Below are positions 13,601-25,800 of a DNA stretch of 64,000 bases, one piece after another (the first letter of the stretch is position 1; every line of letters starts with the position of its first letter). Source of the DNA: Populus alba (lineage: Eukaryota; Streptophyta; Magnoliopsida; Malpighiales; Salicaceae); contig NC_133284.1 of NCBI RefSeq assembly GCF_005239225.2, positions 28,320,339-28,384,338 of the forward strand. The letters are read 5' to 3'. Both the position numbers and the translations under genes were made by a program. Under the pieces are notes generated by a model. That model saw only the letters and a program-made list of their open reading frames with translations. It was not told the DNA's origin and did no database searches.

Positions 13601-14347
13601 TGCCTATATAGACGCGACGTCTCAAGCTGTATTCTTTCCTATTAATTAAAGAAAAAAAAAAAAAAAAAGCTTACCTCATGCGCTTAAAATCAAGCTGAAA
13701 ATAGAATAAATTGAACGCAAGACGCAGCCTCACCTGATTTCCTGCATATCTTTGTTGAATAGCTTTTATCTTAGGTTGCAGGTTTTGCATAGCCAGTGTA
13801 GATTCAACCTAAACAAATTAATTACAACGAAAACAAAAAACTTACATTTTTATAATAATAGAATTAGTTTTTAACTAAAATTGATTGAGAAAAAGAAAAT
13901 CACCTGTTTCTTGGTCAAAGGCAAAGTAGCAACTTTAACAGCAATAGTAAGCAAAATAATGGCAAAACCATAAGCATACGGCACGTGTACAGCTGAAAGC
14001 CCATCTTTCAACACCTTAAGAACGAATTCCATACCATCAGAGATAAAACCAAACCAACCGCCATTCTTTTGAGCAGCATCAGCGGTATCGGATGAAGTAG
14101 TGGAAGCAGCGGAATCGACAGCAACGGCGGCATCGGCGAGCGTGTAGAGAAATCCTTCTGCTCTGCTGATAATTGTATTAAAATCAACTGAAGAGTGCAA
14201 GTGATGATGAATTGGGGGAATGTTATCGTGTAAGCTTAACTTGATTCTGGTGGATATGAATCGACGGTTGGCAGTAAGAGCGTGGCGAGAAAGAGAGGGG
14301 AGAGGTGTGCCGATGAACGGTGGGGATGAAAGGAGAGTTCTCGCCAT
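7668..14347 (-). CDS. ALB3: ALBINO3, thylakoid membrane insertase (Oxa1/YidC family)
   Basis: ALB3 inserts light-harvesting chlorophyll proteins into the thylakoid membrane, working with the chloroplast SRP. Ten exons join in frame with GT-AG introns: 14347-13904, 13808-13734, 13638-13578, 13492-13419, 13295-13191, 11015-10908, 10825-10722, 10107-9958, 9877-9751 and 7775-7668. The product is 451 aa, close to the Arabidopsis length of about 460. Residues 1 to about 55 look like a Ser/Arg-rich chloroplast transit peptide. The insertase core begins near residue 127 and includes PYAYGFAIILLTIAVK, PVWIGLYQALSNVANE, FFWIPSLGGPT and VLPVLLIASQYVSMEIMKPP. The stromal tail keeps both basic motifs known to bind cpSRP43: AGRAKRS (about residue 358) and RSKRSKRKRTV at the C-terminus. 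An acidic stretch, GSDEDTDEET, lies between them. Introns 5 (2.2 kb) and 9 (2.0 kb) are long, and intron 5 carries a LINE tail. Confidence 0.96.
10152..10171. repeat. (CA)n microsatellite
   Basis: A run of about ten CA dinucleotides in ALB3 intron 7, just upstream of exon 8. Confidence 0.9.
11815..12078 (+). mobile_element. 3' end of an RTE-type LINE, in ALB3 intron 5
   Basis: In frame, with gaps and stops, the sequence encodes a block like KWMEGVSKELRARYRGDL followed by DHVKWR and a YPN-type end. This matches the C-terminal end of plant RTE-like LINE reverse transcriptases (pattern: basic RP, W-x-E-x-V, W-R-x-x-I, A-x-P-N). It is followed by CCCCAACTAGTTTGGGACTA and a (TTG)n tail ending near 12075, which is typical of these LINEs. 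It is a 5'-truncated insertion lying antisense to ALB3. The left edge is approximate. Confidence 0.75.
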
Positions 14348-14597
14348 GGAAGGGGAGAGAAGTGTCGTTGTAGGGGGTGGGGGTCAGGTTCTCATGGGAG
14401 TTGAAGGAGTGGTGGAGCTTGGACGTGGAGAGGTGAGAATATTTTTTTATTCTTTTTTGATTTATCCGTATTTTTATTGTATTTGGCAGAGTGGGAATTC
14501 AGGCGGGTTTTCTTTGCTGGTTAAATTAGCGAGCGGAAAAGTTCCACGTTAATAAGGGGAGGGGTTTTGTGACTCTACAAAGGAAACTTATTGCTTA
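14348..14597. other. ALB3 upstream region
   Basis: About 250 bases upstream of the ALB3 start codon, between the gene and the MITE at 14598. It should contain the 5'UTR and core promoter. No clear TATA element could be fixed. Confidence 0.35.
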
Positions 14598-15076
14598 GGA
14601 ACCATTTGATTGTTAGAAAATAAACTTTTTTTTTAAATGAATTATTTTTTAATATTTGATAGTGTAATAAAAAAACAAGTTGGAAAATAATTTATTAATA
14701 TTTTATTTTTCTCAAATTTATTAAAATAATGAGAAACAAATCTTACAAATTAAAAAATTGAATGAGAATGAAATTGAAAAAAAATATAATTTTATAAATT
14801 ATCTCAAATAAAATAAATAATAATCAAAATAATAGGATCAAATCTAAAAAATAAAAAAAAATAAAAGATGAAGAAATTAAAATAATAATAACTAACATTT
14901 CATAAATTATTTCAAATAAAATAAGTAACAATAAAAAAATAAATAAATCAAATTTGATAGATAAAAAATTTCAAAAAAAATAATAAGGGAAAAACAAATA
15001 AAAATTATAAAAATGACTACTAAAGTTAATATAAAAATTAAATTTTAAGAGATGAAATTGAAAAATAAATATTCAA

Positions 15077-15110
<34 letters not shown>

Positions 15111-15354
15111 CAACAGAAGTTTGAGGATCAAATTTGATATAATCAGCCAATAATATGATATTTTTAAATTTTTCATAATTTTCGAAAGTGTTTTCCGCCC
15201 AAATTTCCAGGAAAATACTTTCCTGAAAACTAAACCAAATTTTCCTTTGACTGGAAAGTGTTTTTCGTTGACCAACTTTTCTAATAGTAAATAAATACAG
15301 AAAAGTTTTGAAAGTAATCTCCTGTAAACCACTTTTCAAAAAATAAACATAACC
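14598..15354. mobile_element. Harbinger/Tourist-like MITE with TTA target duplication
   Basis: The left end GGAACCATTTGATTGTTAG is an imperfect inverted match to the right end (reverse complement GGTTATGTTTATTTTTTGAAAA). TTA flanks both sides, at 14595-14597 and 15355-15357. The interior is non-coding and AT-rich, contains a (TA)n run, and ends in GGAAAGTGTTTTTCG-type sequence like the element at 43311. No transposase is present. The ends are diverged, so this is probably an old copy. Confidence 0.55.
15081..15109. repeat. (AT)n microsatellite
   Basis: A run of about 14 AT dinucleotides inside the MITE at 14598-15354. Confidence 0.9.
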
Positions 15355-15379
15355 TTATTGAAAAAAAATGATGCCCCTT

Positions 15380-16160
15380 GTAGATTGTTTTATTTATTTA
15401 TTAAGGTTTTTTTATTTTTATTTTTTTTTCAATTTTAATTTTTTAATTTCTTATAATTGAGGTTAATTTATTGAATTAACTAAGTTTTTTTTTAATTTCA
15501 TCATTTAATATTTGATTGATTAAAAATTATATTTTTTAATTTTTTTAATTTTTTTTCTATAAACCTATTTTGATCTTATTATCGGAGATGTGATTTTAGT
15601 AGTTTAACTTAAATCAACTCATGTTTTTTTTTAATTTAACCTTTTTACCTTCATTTGATTATGAAATGATTTTTATAAATTATTTGAACTTACTTTTTAT
15701 ATAGTCATTTTCAACTTACTTTTTATATAATCATTCCAATCACAAACTCTAGATTAGGGGCTTGACATGCTAATCCATTTTAACTCAAGATGTTTGTTTT
15801 TTGATTTTTTTAATTTTTTAAAAAATTTTATACTTTAATATTAGGTTATTTAAGAATTAAGTTTCATAATTTAATTTGATTTACTTCTATGAAATTATTA
15901 TAATTTTATGATCTAGATCACGAATTTGACAAGTTAATTTAGGTTAATCTTGGTCAATCTAATAAATTTTCGTTTCAATAATTTTTTAAAAATTTCTTGA
16001 TGAATTTTTTTTTAGTCAAATTACTTTTAATGTTATTCAAGTTGTTTTTAAATCTATCAAGTTGATTAGATCATATAATTAGATCAACACTAGTTTGATT
16101 TAATTTTTTTTAACTAAAAAATACATTAATTTGACTCGTAACATAGTGAAAACAATTATC
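15380..16160. repeat. Dispersed T-rich repeat, also present near 40.4-41.9 kb
   Basis: T-rich sequence built of recurring phrases such as 'tttaatttcatcatttaatatttgatt' variants and 'gatctagatcacgaatttgacaag'. The same phrase types recur around 40430-41700 in this window. It looks like the decayed internal part of a dispersed non-coding element. No ends could be defined. Confidence 0.4.
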
Positions 16161-18736
16161 TAGTCTATCTTCTATACATACGAAAATCTACATGTTCTGT
16201 TTTTGTCTACCTATTTATATATTACTAGTATCTGTACCATGTTATGATAAAACATAATTTTCAGGAAATGCTTGTTTTACTGAAAAACATTTTCCTGGTA
16301 AAATGTTTTAAAGAAAAATAAGTTATTTTTTATTATATTATTTAAATATATAAAAAATAAATGTTTTTTTTTATAAAAGAGATTATTTTTTATTAATGAT
16401 AGTAAATGCTGAAAAAGCATTTAATCAAATCTAGTGTTTATTCAAGGATTAGTTTTACTAAATTACTATTCGTGAAGCTAAAGTGTTTTAATTAAATTTA
16501 GTTTAGTCAGCTAAATGCTTAGAATACTAGTTGGGTGTGTTATCGATTAAAATAAAACTGTTTTCATTTTTTTTTTTAATTAAAACGATGTATTTTTTTA
16601 AAAAAATAGTAAATCAAGTTTTTATTATATTGATCAAGTTGGCCAAGGGTTACTCCTGCCGGCTCAGCTAAGTTTAATAATTATAGGTCGAAGGAGACTC
16701 TTTGTTAAAAAAATGGAGTAAAGATGGAAAAAAAACACAACAGAAAATTGCATCGTTTTTTTGTTTTTAGGTTAATCGATATTAGACTTCTAGATCGAAT
16801 TGACTTCAGATCGAATTGTATCAAAATCTAAGACATATATATAGCTAGATTTTATGGAATATGGTTATTGTTATATTTTAAATGTTTTGTATTTGAGAAT
16901 ATATTAAAATAATATTTTTTATTTTTTAAAAAATATTTTTAATAATAATACATTAAATTAATCTAAAAGCATAAAAAAATATTAATTCAAAGTAAAAAAA
17001 ATATAAAAAAATTTTAAATTTTTTTAAAAATATAAAATTAAACAAAGATCACGAGATAAGACATGAAAGAGCAGAAAAATCATAGGCTCATTGCCTGTCC
17101 TTTTAAAAAGTTTTTTATAACGTGGGCTTATGATCAGGTCATAGCGACCTTCGTCTTTTTTTTTTTTTCCCTCCCAGGAGAGTAATTATATTTTTTAAAA
17201 GAATAATTACATTGATATATGTTGTTTTTATTATTCTTATTATTATACTAACTTCAAACTTTTTTATATACACTTTATTTATTTTTTAAATAAATCATTT
17301 TTTTTTTTTAATTTAAGTACTTTCATCTTACTTTATTTTCTCACTTACTGTAACTTGACTTTTACGGAAAAATCTTAAATGCTGGAACACCAACCTTCTT
17401 TAGTTTTACTCAATCCAATATACGAAATTTATTTTTTTTATTTTTTCCTTTGGTATATGAACTTCGTTTTACTGTACTAATTAAATACTTTTATAAAAAA
17501 ATAATAATTAATCTTATCTATTTATTTTGCTGTCACATGATATTTGTTAACTTTGCTAAAATAATACGTATATAACTTTTAATCTTGATGTAGATAGTTT
17601 ACCATTATTTAAAGAGTTTTATTTTTAAAAGAATTTATTTTGATCTAAAATATTTTTATTTATTAAATAAAATATCATTTTAATTTGAAGGGTGTTTTAC
17701 TGGAAAAATGCTCACATTAGAAAATAAAAAAACTTTTAATTTGAAGGGTATTTTGATTATAGCTTTGTTTTTAGATTTTTAGCTTAATTGTGAATTTTAT
17801 GTTATTTTTTATATTTAACTCTACCTTATAAAGGTTTGTTTTTGAAATTTTGAAGGAGTTATAAATTTTTTTAAAAAATATTAAATTAGAGAAAAAAAAG
17901 CTATTTAGTAATAAGAATAAACTAAATATTAAAATTATATATAAGCTGACCCGAATATCCATTTTAATAGAAAAAAAATTAGGATTACTATGATGATTTT
18001 TTTTCATAACAATTCTTTATTTGTGTTATTTTTTTTATCACATTAATTCACTAAAAAATTAAATCCACCAACTCATTTGTTGTGTTCTATATAGTTTTAA
18101 TTGAACGGCTTATTTGTTTTTGCGTTTTAAAAACGTTTTTGAAAAAAATTAAAATTTTTTATTTTTTTATTAACTTTAAATTAATATATTTTTAGTGTTT
18201 TCAAATTATTTTGATGCATTGATGTTAAAAATAATTTTAAAAAAATAAAAAATATCATTAACATATATTTTAATATAAAAAATTATTTAAAAAGTAATCG
18301 CAACCACAATAAAGAATCACATTTATTTTGTATAAAAGTCACCTTATTATATGCTTTGAAAATCCACTCCGTGTTTGAGAAAGTAAAAGAACAATCATTT
18401 AGTATATGTATGAAAATTTCAGCTACCTGATCAAGGATGGATCATAAGTTAATTAATTATATTTGATTTAAAAAAAAAGAAAAAAGAATGGCACTCGGTA
18501 AATCCCTAGCTATAGCATAACAAATACCAACCAGCATGCTATTAATATGCAATTGAACACTCATTAACCAAACTATTATTGAGATTTTTCAATGAGTTGT
18601 AGTCATTAGTGCAGTACTCCTCTCGCTTACATAACGTTCTGGGCGATCGTTAACCAGACTTGATTCTAGAATCAGTCAAAACCCTTTTCTAAGACGCTTG
18701 TTATTAATTATAAACTTCAATGTTATTTAGATCACA
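16161..18736. other. Intergenic sequence without genes
   Basis: AT-rich sequence between the repeat cluster and WOX2. No coding frame resembles a protein. MITE relics lie near 16850-17040 and at 18108-18315. Confidence 0.45.
18108..18315 (-). repeat. Eroded MITE copy, reverse orientation
   Basis: Reading the minus strand, this begins with TTGTGGTTGCGATTAC and continues through the 'tgttaaa...atcaatgcatcaaaat' segment in the order seen at 28204-28420. It ends near TGCGTTTTAAAAACG. It is a diverged member of the same family. Confidence 0.5.
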
Positions 18737-20105
18737 TCAATGACAACTCTCGAAAGGATCTTTCTCAGAGAAGAAATCAAAGAAAGGTTTGTGATCAGCA
18801 GCTGAATGCTCTCCAATGCCATGAGTAATCTCAGAGGAGATTGGAGTGTTAATGGAACCGTGAGAATAAATAGTACTTGCTCCTTCTAGAATCCCTGTTG
18901 GGTGCAACGGAAAGAGAGGCAAAGTTTCCAGATCACTGCTGCTCTTGTCAATGGTTACCGGACTCCTCTCAAACTTGTTCTTCGTGGTATGATTGTGATG
19001 CTCACGGAGGACGGCTTCTTGATCATATCCCTTAAAAGCATAGCTTACGGTTTCAGATCTCGACCTCCTCTTGAAATTACCTGGGAGAAGCATGTTCTGA
19101 TGTTGCTGACACAACCCCATTACATCGCTCTTTGGCAGGTAGCATGGGCTGTTTACAACTGCAAAAGGAAAGTCAATTACATTTCAAAAGATATATATCA
19201 CAGTGAATAAACGCACATCTACGTTCATGAAAGAGAGAGGGGAAAGGAAAAGGAAGAAACTGGGAGAGAGTACATTGAAGAATATTTCCTCAGTCATGTG
19301 GAATTAAGAGAAAGGAACTAAAAAGGGGGGGGGGGAGTTAAGCAAATTAAGGCAGCAAATCGCTTGGAAAGGGACAGGAGATGGAAGCATACAAGATATT
19401 AATATCCATGCACTTCGCATTGAATGAATGAAGCTTTAAGCAATCATAAGAAGTGCAGTGAGCAAGATAACAAATCTAATCAAAAATTAAAGTTACAAAT
19501 GGAAATGTGTGTATTTTATTTCTGGATCTCCTGGAGAACAAACACTCTACAGAGAATACTTTCTTTATGTTTTTATTTGTTTTGTTTGCACTGCTATCGA
19601 GTTTATCTGCATGAAGAGACAGCTTGGAATGAAACAAAAAATAGACGCGAGAAAGAAAACACAAACAACGAATTAAAACTAAAAAGAAATAAAAAGTCCC
19701 ACCATTTAATTTAGAACCTATCCCTAAATTCTGAGCTAGAACCAATAAAAAAAAAATAGCTCAGAGCCACAATATAATAATATTGGTAGCTATTATTAAC
19801 AAACCATTTCTGCAAGGAGGTGCAAACACAGGCTGATGAGCCTTGTGAAGATACTTGTTGATATAAGCCATGTTCTCTTGTTTCTGCTTCTGTCTTTGCC
19901 TTGCCTTGTGATTTTGAAACCAGTAAAATACATTTTTCCCTTCTATGTGACCATATGCTTTGAGCCTGCTTGCTATTTGTTCTATCATTTCAGTGCTCGG
20001 GGCCCGTATACCTTGGCTGTAGAAGCTCTCAAGCATGCTAATCTGCTCCTTTGTTGGGCTCCATCTTGAATTCACTGGAGCTCCACCAGAACTAGACACG
20101 TCCAT
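18737..20105 (-). CDS. WOX2: WUSCHEL-related homeobox 2-like transcription factor
   Basis: A nuclear WOX-family transcription factor. In Arabidopsis, WOX2 acts in the apical lineage of the early embryo. Two exons, 20105-19805 and 19158-18737, join across a 646-bp GT-AG intron to give 240 aa. The first ATG in the frame is at 20105. Residues about 12-76 form the WOX homeodomain, with [14 protein letters not shown] in helix 3, followed by the RQRQKQKQE stretch and the MAYxNxxLHK extension typical of WOX2. The WUS box TLPLFPLH lies at 179-186 and a PFFDFF motif at 225-230, also as in WOX2. WOX1, WOX3, WOX5 and WUS were considered, but their sequence after helix 3 differs. Orthology rests on motifs, not on a tree. 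Confidence 0.9.
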
Positions 20106-22451
20106 ATTATCATTCTCCAAATCTTCCTTTCTAAGAATTTACTTGGACCTTGTATAATTCTTTGATTCAAAAAAGGAAAGAATTAGGGTTTATCAAAGAC
20201 CAGCCTTTAACGACTGACAGGGAGTCAAGGGAGGGGGGGGAGGGATCCAATATGGGTCAAGATACATGGGCTTTGCACTCTTCTTATATATATATATATA
20301 TATAGAGTTCCAAAATGAGAGCGGCATAAAGTCAAAACAAAAGGACGAGAAAGAGAGGGGTGTTCGACACGCGTATCGTTTTTGGTGCTAAAAACCTATG
20401 AAAACATGGCGTATAGCGGCTGATGGAATTCGTTCAAAAATCAGGATAAAACGGGAAGACAATAATCCCAGCAATCTTTTTTCTCTGTTCTTTGAAATGG
20501 TGGAGGACTTGATTTGTTGCCTAGTGGTTCACATCTCGGGAATGACAGAGACTGACAGTGAAGGCCAGCTACATATATAGGTTCACGCATTGAAGGAAAG
20601 GAAGGATATAAATGTCATTGAGAACAAAAAGACGCCGGTAGGGTTGTAGGGACGGCCTAGGCTTCGGAAATTGAAGTTAGAGCCTGGTGGATTTGCAGGG
20701 ATGGTGTATGAAGTTGAAACGTCTATCTGTAGAGAGGTGTAGTGGAGGTCATTTTTGTTTGTGGTCTTATGTTAGAAATTAAAGCTGGTGGGTGAGGGGT
20801 TGTGGTGGAGCTTCATAGGCGGCTCATCTTTATTGTGGCCAACGGGAAAGAAGAGACCTTGACATTGCTGTCATCAGGGATATATTGATGTTTATGATTG
20901 TGATGGTTCTTGTCTTCGTAGATTTTCATGGCTAAAGTTTCTCCGATGAATTCGGCAATTAGCGTTGAAATTAAAATGAAATGGTGTATTAATATACAAA
21001 AAAAAAAAAAGTTTTTGCTAAACAATATACTTTTAAATATTGTAATTTTTAAAAAAATGATTTTTATAAGATTTACTATTTAATTTATTAATCTTACATT
21101 TAATTTAGCTAACAATTTTAGAAAGTAGAAGGGCAAAGTTTTTTTTATTTAAAAACTATACTTAAAATTTTGTCTGGTTTATAAATACCTACAAAAATCA
21201 CAATAACCAAACATAACAAATTCTCACATTTTATAATTACAAGTAGACTAAGAATGCAAGTAAATAAACATATATACATGTAAAGGGTGTCTCAAATACT
21301 TAAATATCACAATATTTTAGTAATTAAAATCTCAAAATATGTCAAAATAACTTATCTATCAATCTATATCTACGTCGTCTACTAAATGATCTGAACTCAT
21401 CAATAGCTAAAGACTACATTCTACTCCTACTCTTGTCTAAGTGGCCTTGTTCTCTATCATGATATCAAGAAATAAACTCTCTTCAAAAAGTATCAAGTCT
21501 ATTGCAGCAAACATTAAACTACCGAGACGTATATATGGGTGTATCCTTTATTTTTTTTGTCAATATTACAAAGCACAGATATAATCTTTCGACCCTATAG
21601 AAACAATAAACCAATCAAATATTAATAATACATTAATAATAAATTTAAAAGATCAATAAATAAAACCCAATATTTAACGTATATTGATTCTAAAAAAAAT
21701 GATTACTTGTGATATTTTGAATATGGTGTAATGACCTAGTGTGTGATACACATGTATCAAATCATATACTCCTATGTAATCACAGGATGCATATCTATAA
21801 ATATCTCATTCCTTCATGAATCCCATTGTGATATATAAACTTCATGATGGCTTAACCAGTTGTAATCATCATCTTTACCTCGATGTTTTATGTCTTGCAA
21901 CTCATCACTCGTGTCAATATCGACTAGAATGTGTTGTTTATAGTTGAATTGTCACATTACCTGATTTGGACAATGTAGCTCTACCATCTCAAAAAATATA
22001 AATAGGATCATTGATGTCTATATGTCCATCTTGTTAGTGCAAATAGCTGGAGCAATTGCTAATCTTTCATCCTCGTAAGGCATCCACATGACTTGTAGAA
22101 GATAAGTTTATTAAATATTAAACAACAATATTCAACGAAGTTAAGTTTTTTCTTTAACAAATGATTCAAAAAATACATGGATAGGTTGTTGCCTATCTAA
22201 CTCGCTCCAATAAAATGACAACACGTGTTCAATTATTATCAAATACTCTACTAGCCACCATCTAACATTACAAATATCTCAGTTTCATTTTATTTTTAAA
22301 GTTACAAATAGACAGTATAAATGCATCTAATTGCAAAATAATATTGCAATATCTGCATCCTAGTAGTAATGAAAATGACAAAAGTGGAAATTTTTGAAGA
22401 GGAAAACATTTTAGGATACTTGAAGACTAAGATGGGTTTGATTTTTTGGTG
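20106..22451. other. WOX2 upstream and intergenic sequence
   Basis: Includes the WOX2 5' flank, with a G-rich tract (GGGAGGGGGGGGAGGG near 20232) and a (TA)n run at about 20285-20304. Further out there is AT-rich sequence. No gene or transposon end could be supported. Confidence 0.4.
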
Positions 22452-22517
22452 TTTTAAGGGCAAGGAAAACATGTGATTGATGGAGTTCTTAGACAGATAA
22501 AGGGTGAGAATGTTGGT

Positions 22518-22565
<48 letters not shown>

Positions 22566-22706
22566 GTTGCGTCTACTATGTTCTTCAATACGAAAAGAGT
22601 TTAAATTTCACGACATGTCACACTTCAATAACACAACATGTTTTAAGGGCAAGGAAAACATGTGATTGATGGAGTTCTTAGACAGATAAAGGGTGAGAAT
22701 GTTGGT

Positions 22707-22744
<38 letters not shown>

Positions 22745-22819
22745 GTTGCGTCTACTATGTTCTTCAATACGAAAAGAGTTTAAATTTCACGACATGTCAC
22801 ACTTCAATAACACAACATG
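22452..22819. repeat. Recent ~185-bp tandem duplication containing a GA microsatellite
   Basis: Two adjacent copies, 22452-22640 and 22641-22819, begin TTTTAAGGGCAAGGAAAACA and end ACTTCAATAACACAACATG. They appear identical outside the internal (GA)n tract, which has about 21 repeats in the first copy and about 16 in the second. The near identity points to a young duplication. Confidence 0.92.
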
Positions 22820-23331
22820 TTTGATTGTCTCTCTTCTAAAGCACGAATACCATGTTGTCAGGTTTGAGAATAACAACATTTGGTAAATGTCATGCTTTAA
22901 AAGCGCGAAAAACTGAAAGGGTATTATTTTGCCATAAACATTTCAAATGATGTTACTCTACCAAAATATTTAGATTATTGTGCTATTTTTTTAAAATCAA
23001 GTTTATTTCTTTTAAATTTCAAGTGGTATTTTTTTATGAGAACAATTGATGTGTTTATCTTTTGTTTTTCAATAAATAACCAAATAAAAGGGGGGTAATG
23101 GTTAGCGTTTGTAAGACATAACAACTTTAACTCTATTGTTCTATATTTAAGGAACTAGCTAGTATTGTTGCCCACTCCTTGCTACTGATAGCAAACAAAT
23201 CCTTGGAAAGCAATATGTAGTGTATATGAAAATCAACTTGATCCATTTAAGTTTTTTTTTTTCAAAAAAAAAAAAAACCATGCATTCCATAAGTACACTT
23301 TCAAAACTTACGTAACTAAGGAAATAGAAAA
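22820..23331. other. Intergenic sequence
   Basis: AT-rich sequence between the tandem duplication and the left LTR. No feature recognised. Confidence 0.35.
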
Positions 23332-24175
23332 AAATTCTACCAATCAAATTTTACTATGTGTCATTTTTATTTTATTTTACATAAAAAGATAAAATAAGAT
23401 TGAAATAAATAACATGAAAAATAAATGACCTTTATATATTTCTTGGTCAATGGAATATTGACACATGAGACAAGATATTCAAGATATTTTATCATAACTA
23501 CAAGATCACATAAATAAAAATCAACTAATAAAATAATGTCATGTGGCATTAGGGAAAAACCTAAGTGCCTTTACAAATAGAGAGTCTCCCTTTAGATACA
23601 GGGCAGGAAAAGTTTTAGAGGATACAAAATTTGCTTCAATACAAGCTTTTCAAGCAAGAAGTTATTTCAAAAGCGCTTAAGTATCATCCATCTATGCTTG
23701 GAGTTTATACAGAATGAATCCCTATTGGGTCAAACTTAAATGCTTCATAAGAGTTCTTCAATAAAAAATATTTTTTCAAACAAGTTCTTCAAATAAGAAA
23801 GCTCTCGAGCCTCTTTCATTTATGTTTGAAGTTTGCAAACAATGAAGCTTGGTTGGATCCAGCCTAAACGCCTTAAAAGATTTATTCACAACACTTTGAA
23901 GACAAATTAAAGTTAAACTTCAAAGTATCAAATCATCAAATATCGCTTTGCAATACACTCTTAAATTCTCGTTCTTGTAAAGTACAAATCTTGGTTTGAT
24001 TTTATAAATAAATCAAGTTATCATAAATCAAATATAAGGGAAGAATAAGAGGATAGTTTATTCATATGTAAGAATATTTTAAATGGATATTGTATTCAGT
24101 TATATATTTTAATAAAAGCAAATATTTATACACACATGTTTGTTTAATTTTCAAGTACTCAAAATTGTGTCTATA
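23332..24175 (+). mobile_element. LTR of a retrotransposon, left copy (plus orientation)
   Basis: About 844 bases, aligning along their length with the reverse complement of the LTR at 26883-27630. Shared landmarks include 'accaatcaaatttta', 'ttgatttgattta...caagttatca' and the end AAATTGTGTCTATA. The outer end is eroded. Directly after it comes GGCGACTCCACT, which looks like a primer-binding site, so this copy reads as a 5' LTR on the plus strand. Confidence 0.65.
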
Positions 24176-24180
24176 AATTT

Positions 24181-24200
24181 ATGGCGACTCCACTAAGAAC
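24181..24200 (+). other. Possible primer-binding site after the left LTR
   Basis: ATGGCGACTCCACTAAGAAC begins five bases after the LTR end. A TGGCGACTCC-type sequence in this place is common in plant Ty3/gypsy elements. The priming tRNA was not determined. Confidence 0.45.
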
Positions 24201-24839
24201 ATATCTACCTCTCATGTCTTCCATTCAAGAAATAATTTTCAATAACTTCTTAATGGCAACTAGGAAGAACATAATCATTATTGTCATTTCAAAAAACAAT
24301 AAGACTACTGATTCAAGTTCTTAACACATTGTTGAAGGATCTTCAACCCTGACATTGAAAACAAAATACATCGTTGAGCTGTATGTGTGAACTAAACATG
24401 CCTCCTTGTAGGTCTCTTTTAGTATTTATACCCCAAGACGCCAATTCTTCTTTCATGGTTGAACTAAAATCATTAAACTTGGTTTTTGCAATGAATTGCA
24501 TGTTTTTGAATAACACCTCTACTTCTGGTAATTGTGTAGCCATATTCCCTGCTATATTTCCTTTTGGATAACTAATTTGATCCATGTTTAATCTTTACGC
24601 TAGTATTTATTATTTTCCTTGCTTCATTATAGATCTTAAGAGTTCATTCAAGTTTGTTAAATTTAGAATATGCATCTATTTCTCATTGAGGCTTATCTCT
24701 TTTTTCACTACTTTGTCTCTAACAAATCTCCTCAAGTTTGCATATTTTTTTGTAGTATGACTTGTAATCATATGACTTCTACATAATCATTCAATGTCTT
24801 ATGATTTGTCTACTATCATGAATCTAAGTATTTGTCTGC

Positions 24840-25800
24840 TACTAGGGCATCAAATAACTCATATGCTGCAACAGTCGTAAAGGTGACACCCGGGATAATA
24901 AAATATCATTAATAATGGTTGTCATATAAGGAAAAATGGTTCATATCAATTCTTATTACTTTATTTTTGTCAAGAAACTTCACATGCTTTAACTCTATCA
25001 AATTCTAAATTACATTTCTAAATATTACACAGCTCTTTATGGAATGGCCAATCATCCCATACAACTTACAATAATTTTTCCCTTTATATTCTTCACCAAT
25101 CACTGGTTTATGTTTCCCTTTAATTTTAATTTTTTTGTTTGTTAAAAATCAATAAAAAATAACATTAGTTTGATTTATATCAAATGAATAATATCTTTCT
25201 TCATTTGAACTCAAGGATCTTAAAGATTTATCATTCTTCTTTGTTAATGCATCGCAAACTATTGGATCGTCATTTATGAACTCTACAACATCTACATCTA
25301 CTGTTTCTTGATGATAAGTTCCATAAATTGCAACCTTTTTATCTACTTCATTTCTTACTCGTACCTAAAAGCTCTTATTTCTAACTTATATATATCAATG
25401 AACTCCATTTATTCAAACTTTTTTCTCAATTCCCATTTCAAATCTTATTGTGTAATCATTATAAAGTCCTTTTCATGAATCCTAAACCAACACTTTCCTC
25501 TAACCTCTATAAATCTATCAAAATATTATTTTATAGTGTCTCCATGGAATTGTTTCAATTTTACCAAGTCTGACAACACAAACTCTAGTTTTGTCCTAGA
25601 AAAGTGTGCCTAGAATATAGTTTGCATGTCATTCCAATTTTAGAGAGAGTTTGGTGATAAATTTATATACCAAGTGAATGCATTTCTTGTTAATGAATTT
25701 GGGAACAACCTTAACTTTAGAAATTGAGAATTAATAGCTTCTCTACAATGACAGATGAATCTAACTATATGTTTCAGAGTAGATATTGACCCTTGAAAAT
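24840..25800 (-). pseudogene. Broken gag gene of a Ty3/gypsy-like retrotransposon
   Basis: Reading the minus strand from about 25800, the frame gives a retrotransposon capsid block: RFICHC-REAINSQFLKLRLF, then LTRNAFTWYINLSPNSL, then LSDLVKLKQFHGDTIK and FDRFIEVRGKCW. Downstream, near 25000-25080, YCKLYGMIGHSIKSC resembles the zinc-knuckle-like region after capsid. Several in-frame stops interrupt it. No protease, reverse transcriptase or integrase was seen. It lies in the same orientation as the LTR at 26883-27630, which would be its 5' LTR. Confidence 0.7.

Noticed and set aside
14220..14552. Open frame of 110 codons on the plus strand
   Set aside because: It overlaps ALB3 exon 1 in antisense and is low-complexity (GGG/GRG-rich), so it is a shadow frame.
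18902..19210. Open frame of 102 codons on the plus strand
   Set aside because: It lies antisense to WOX2 exon 2 and has no independent similarity.
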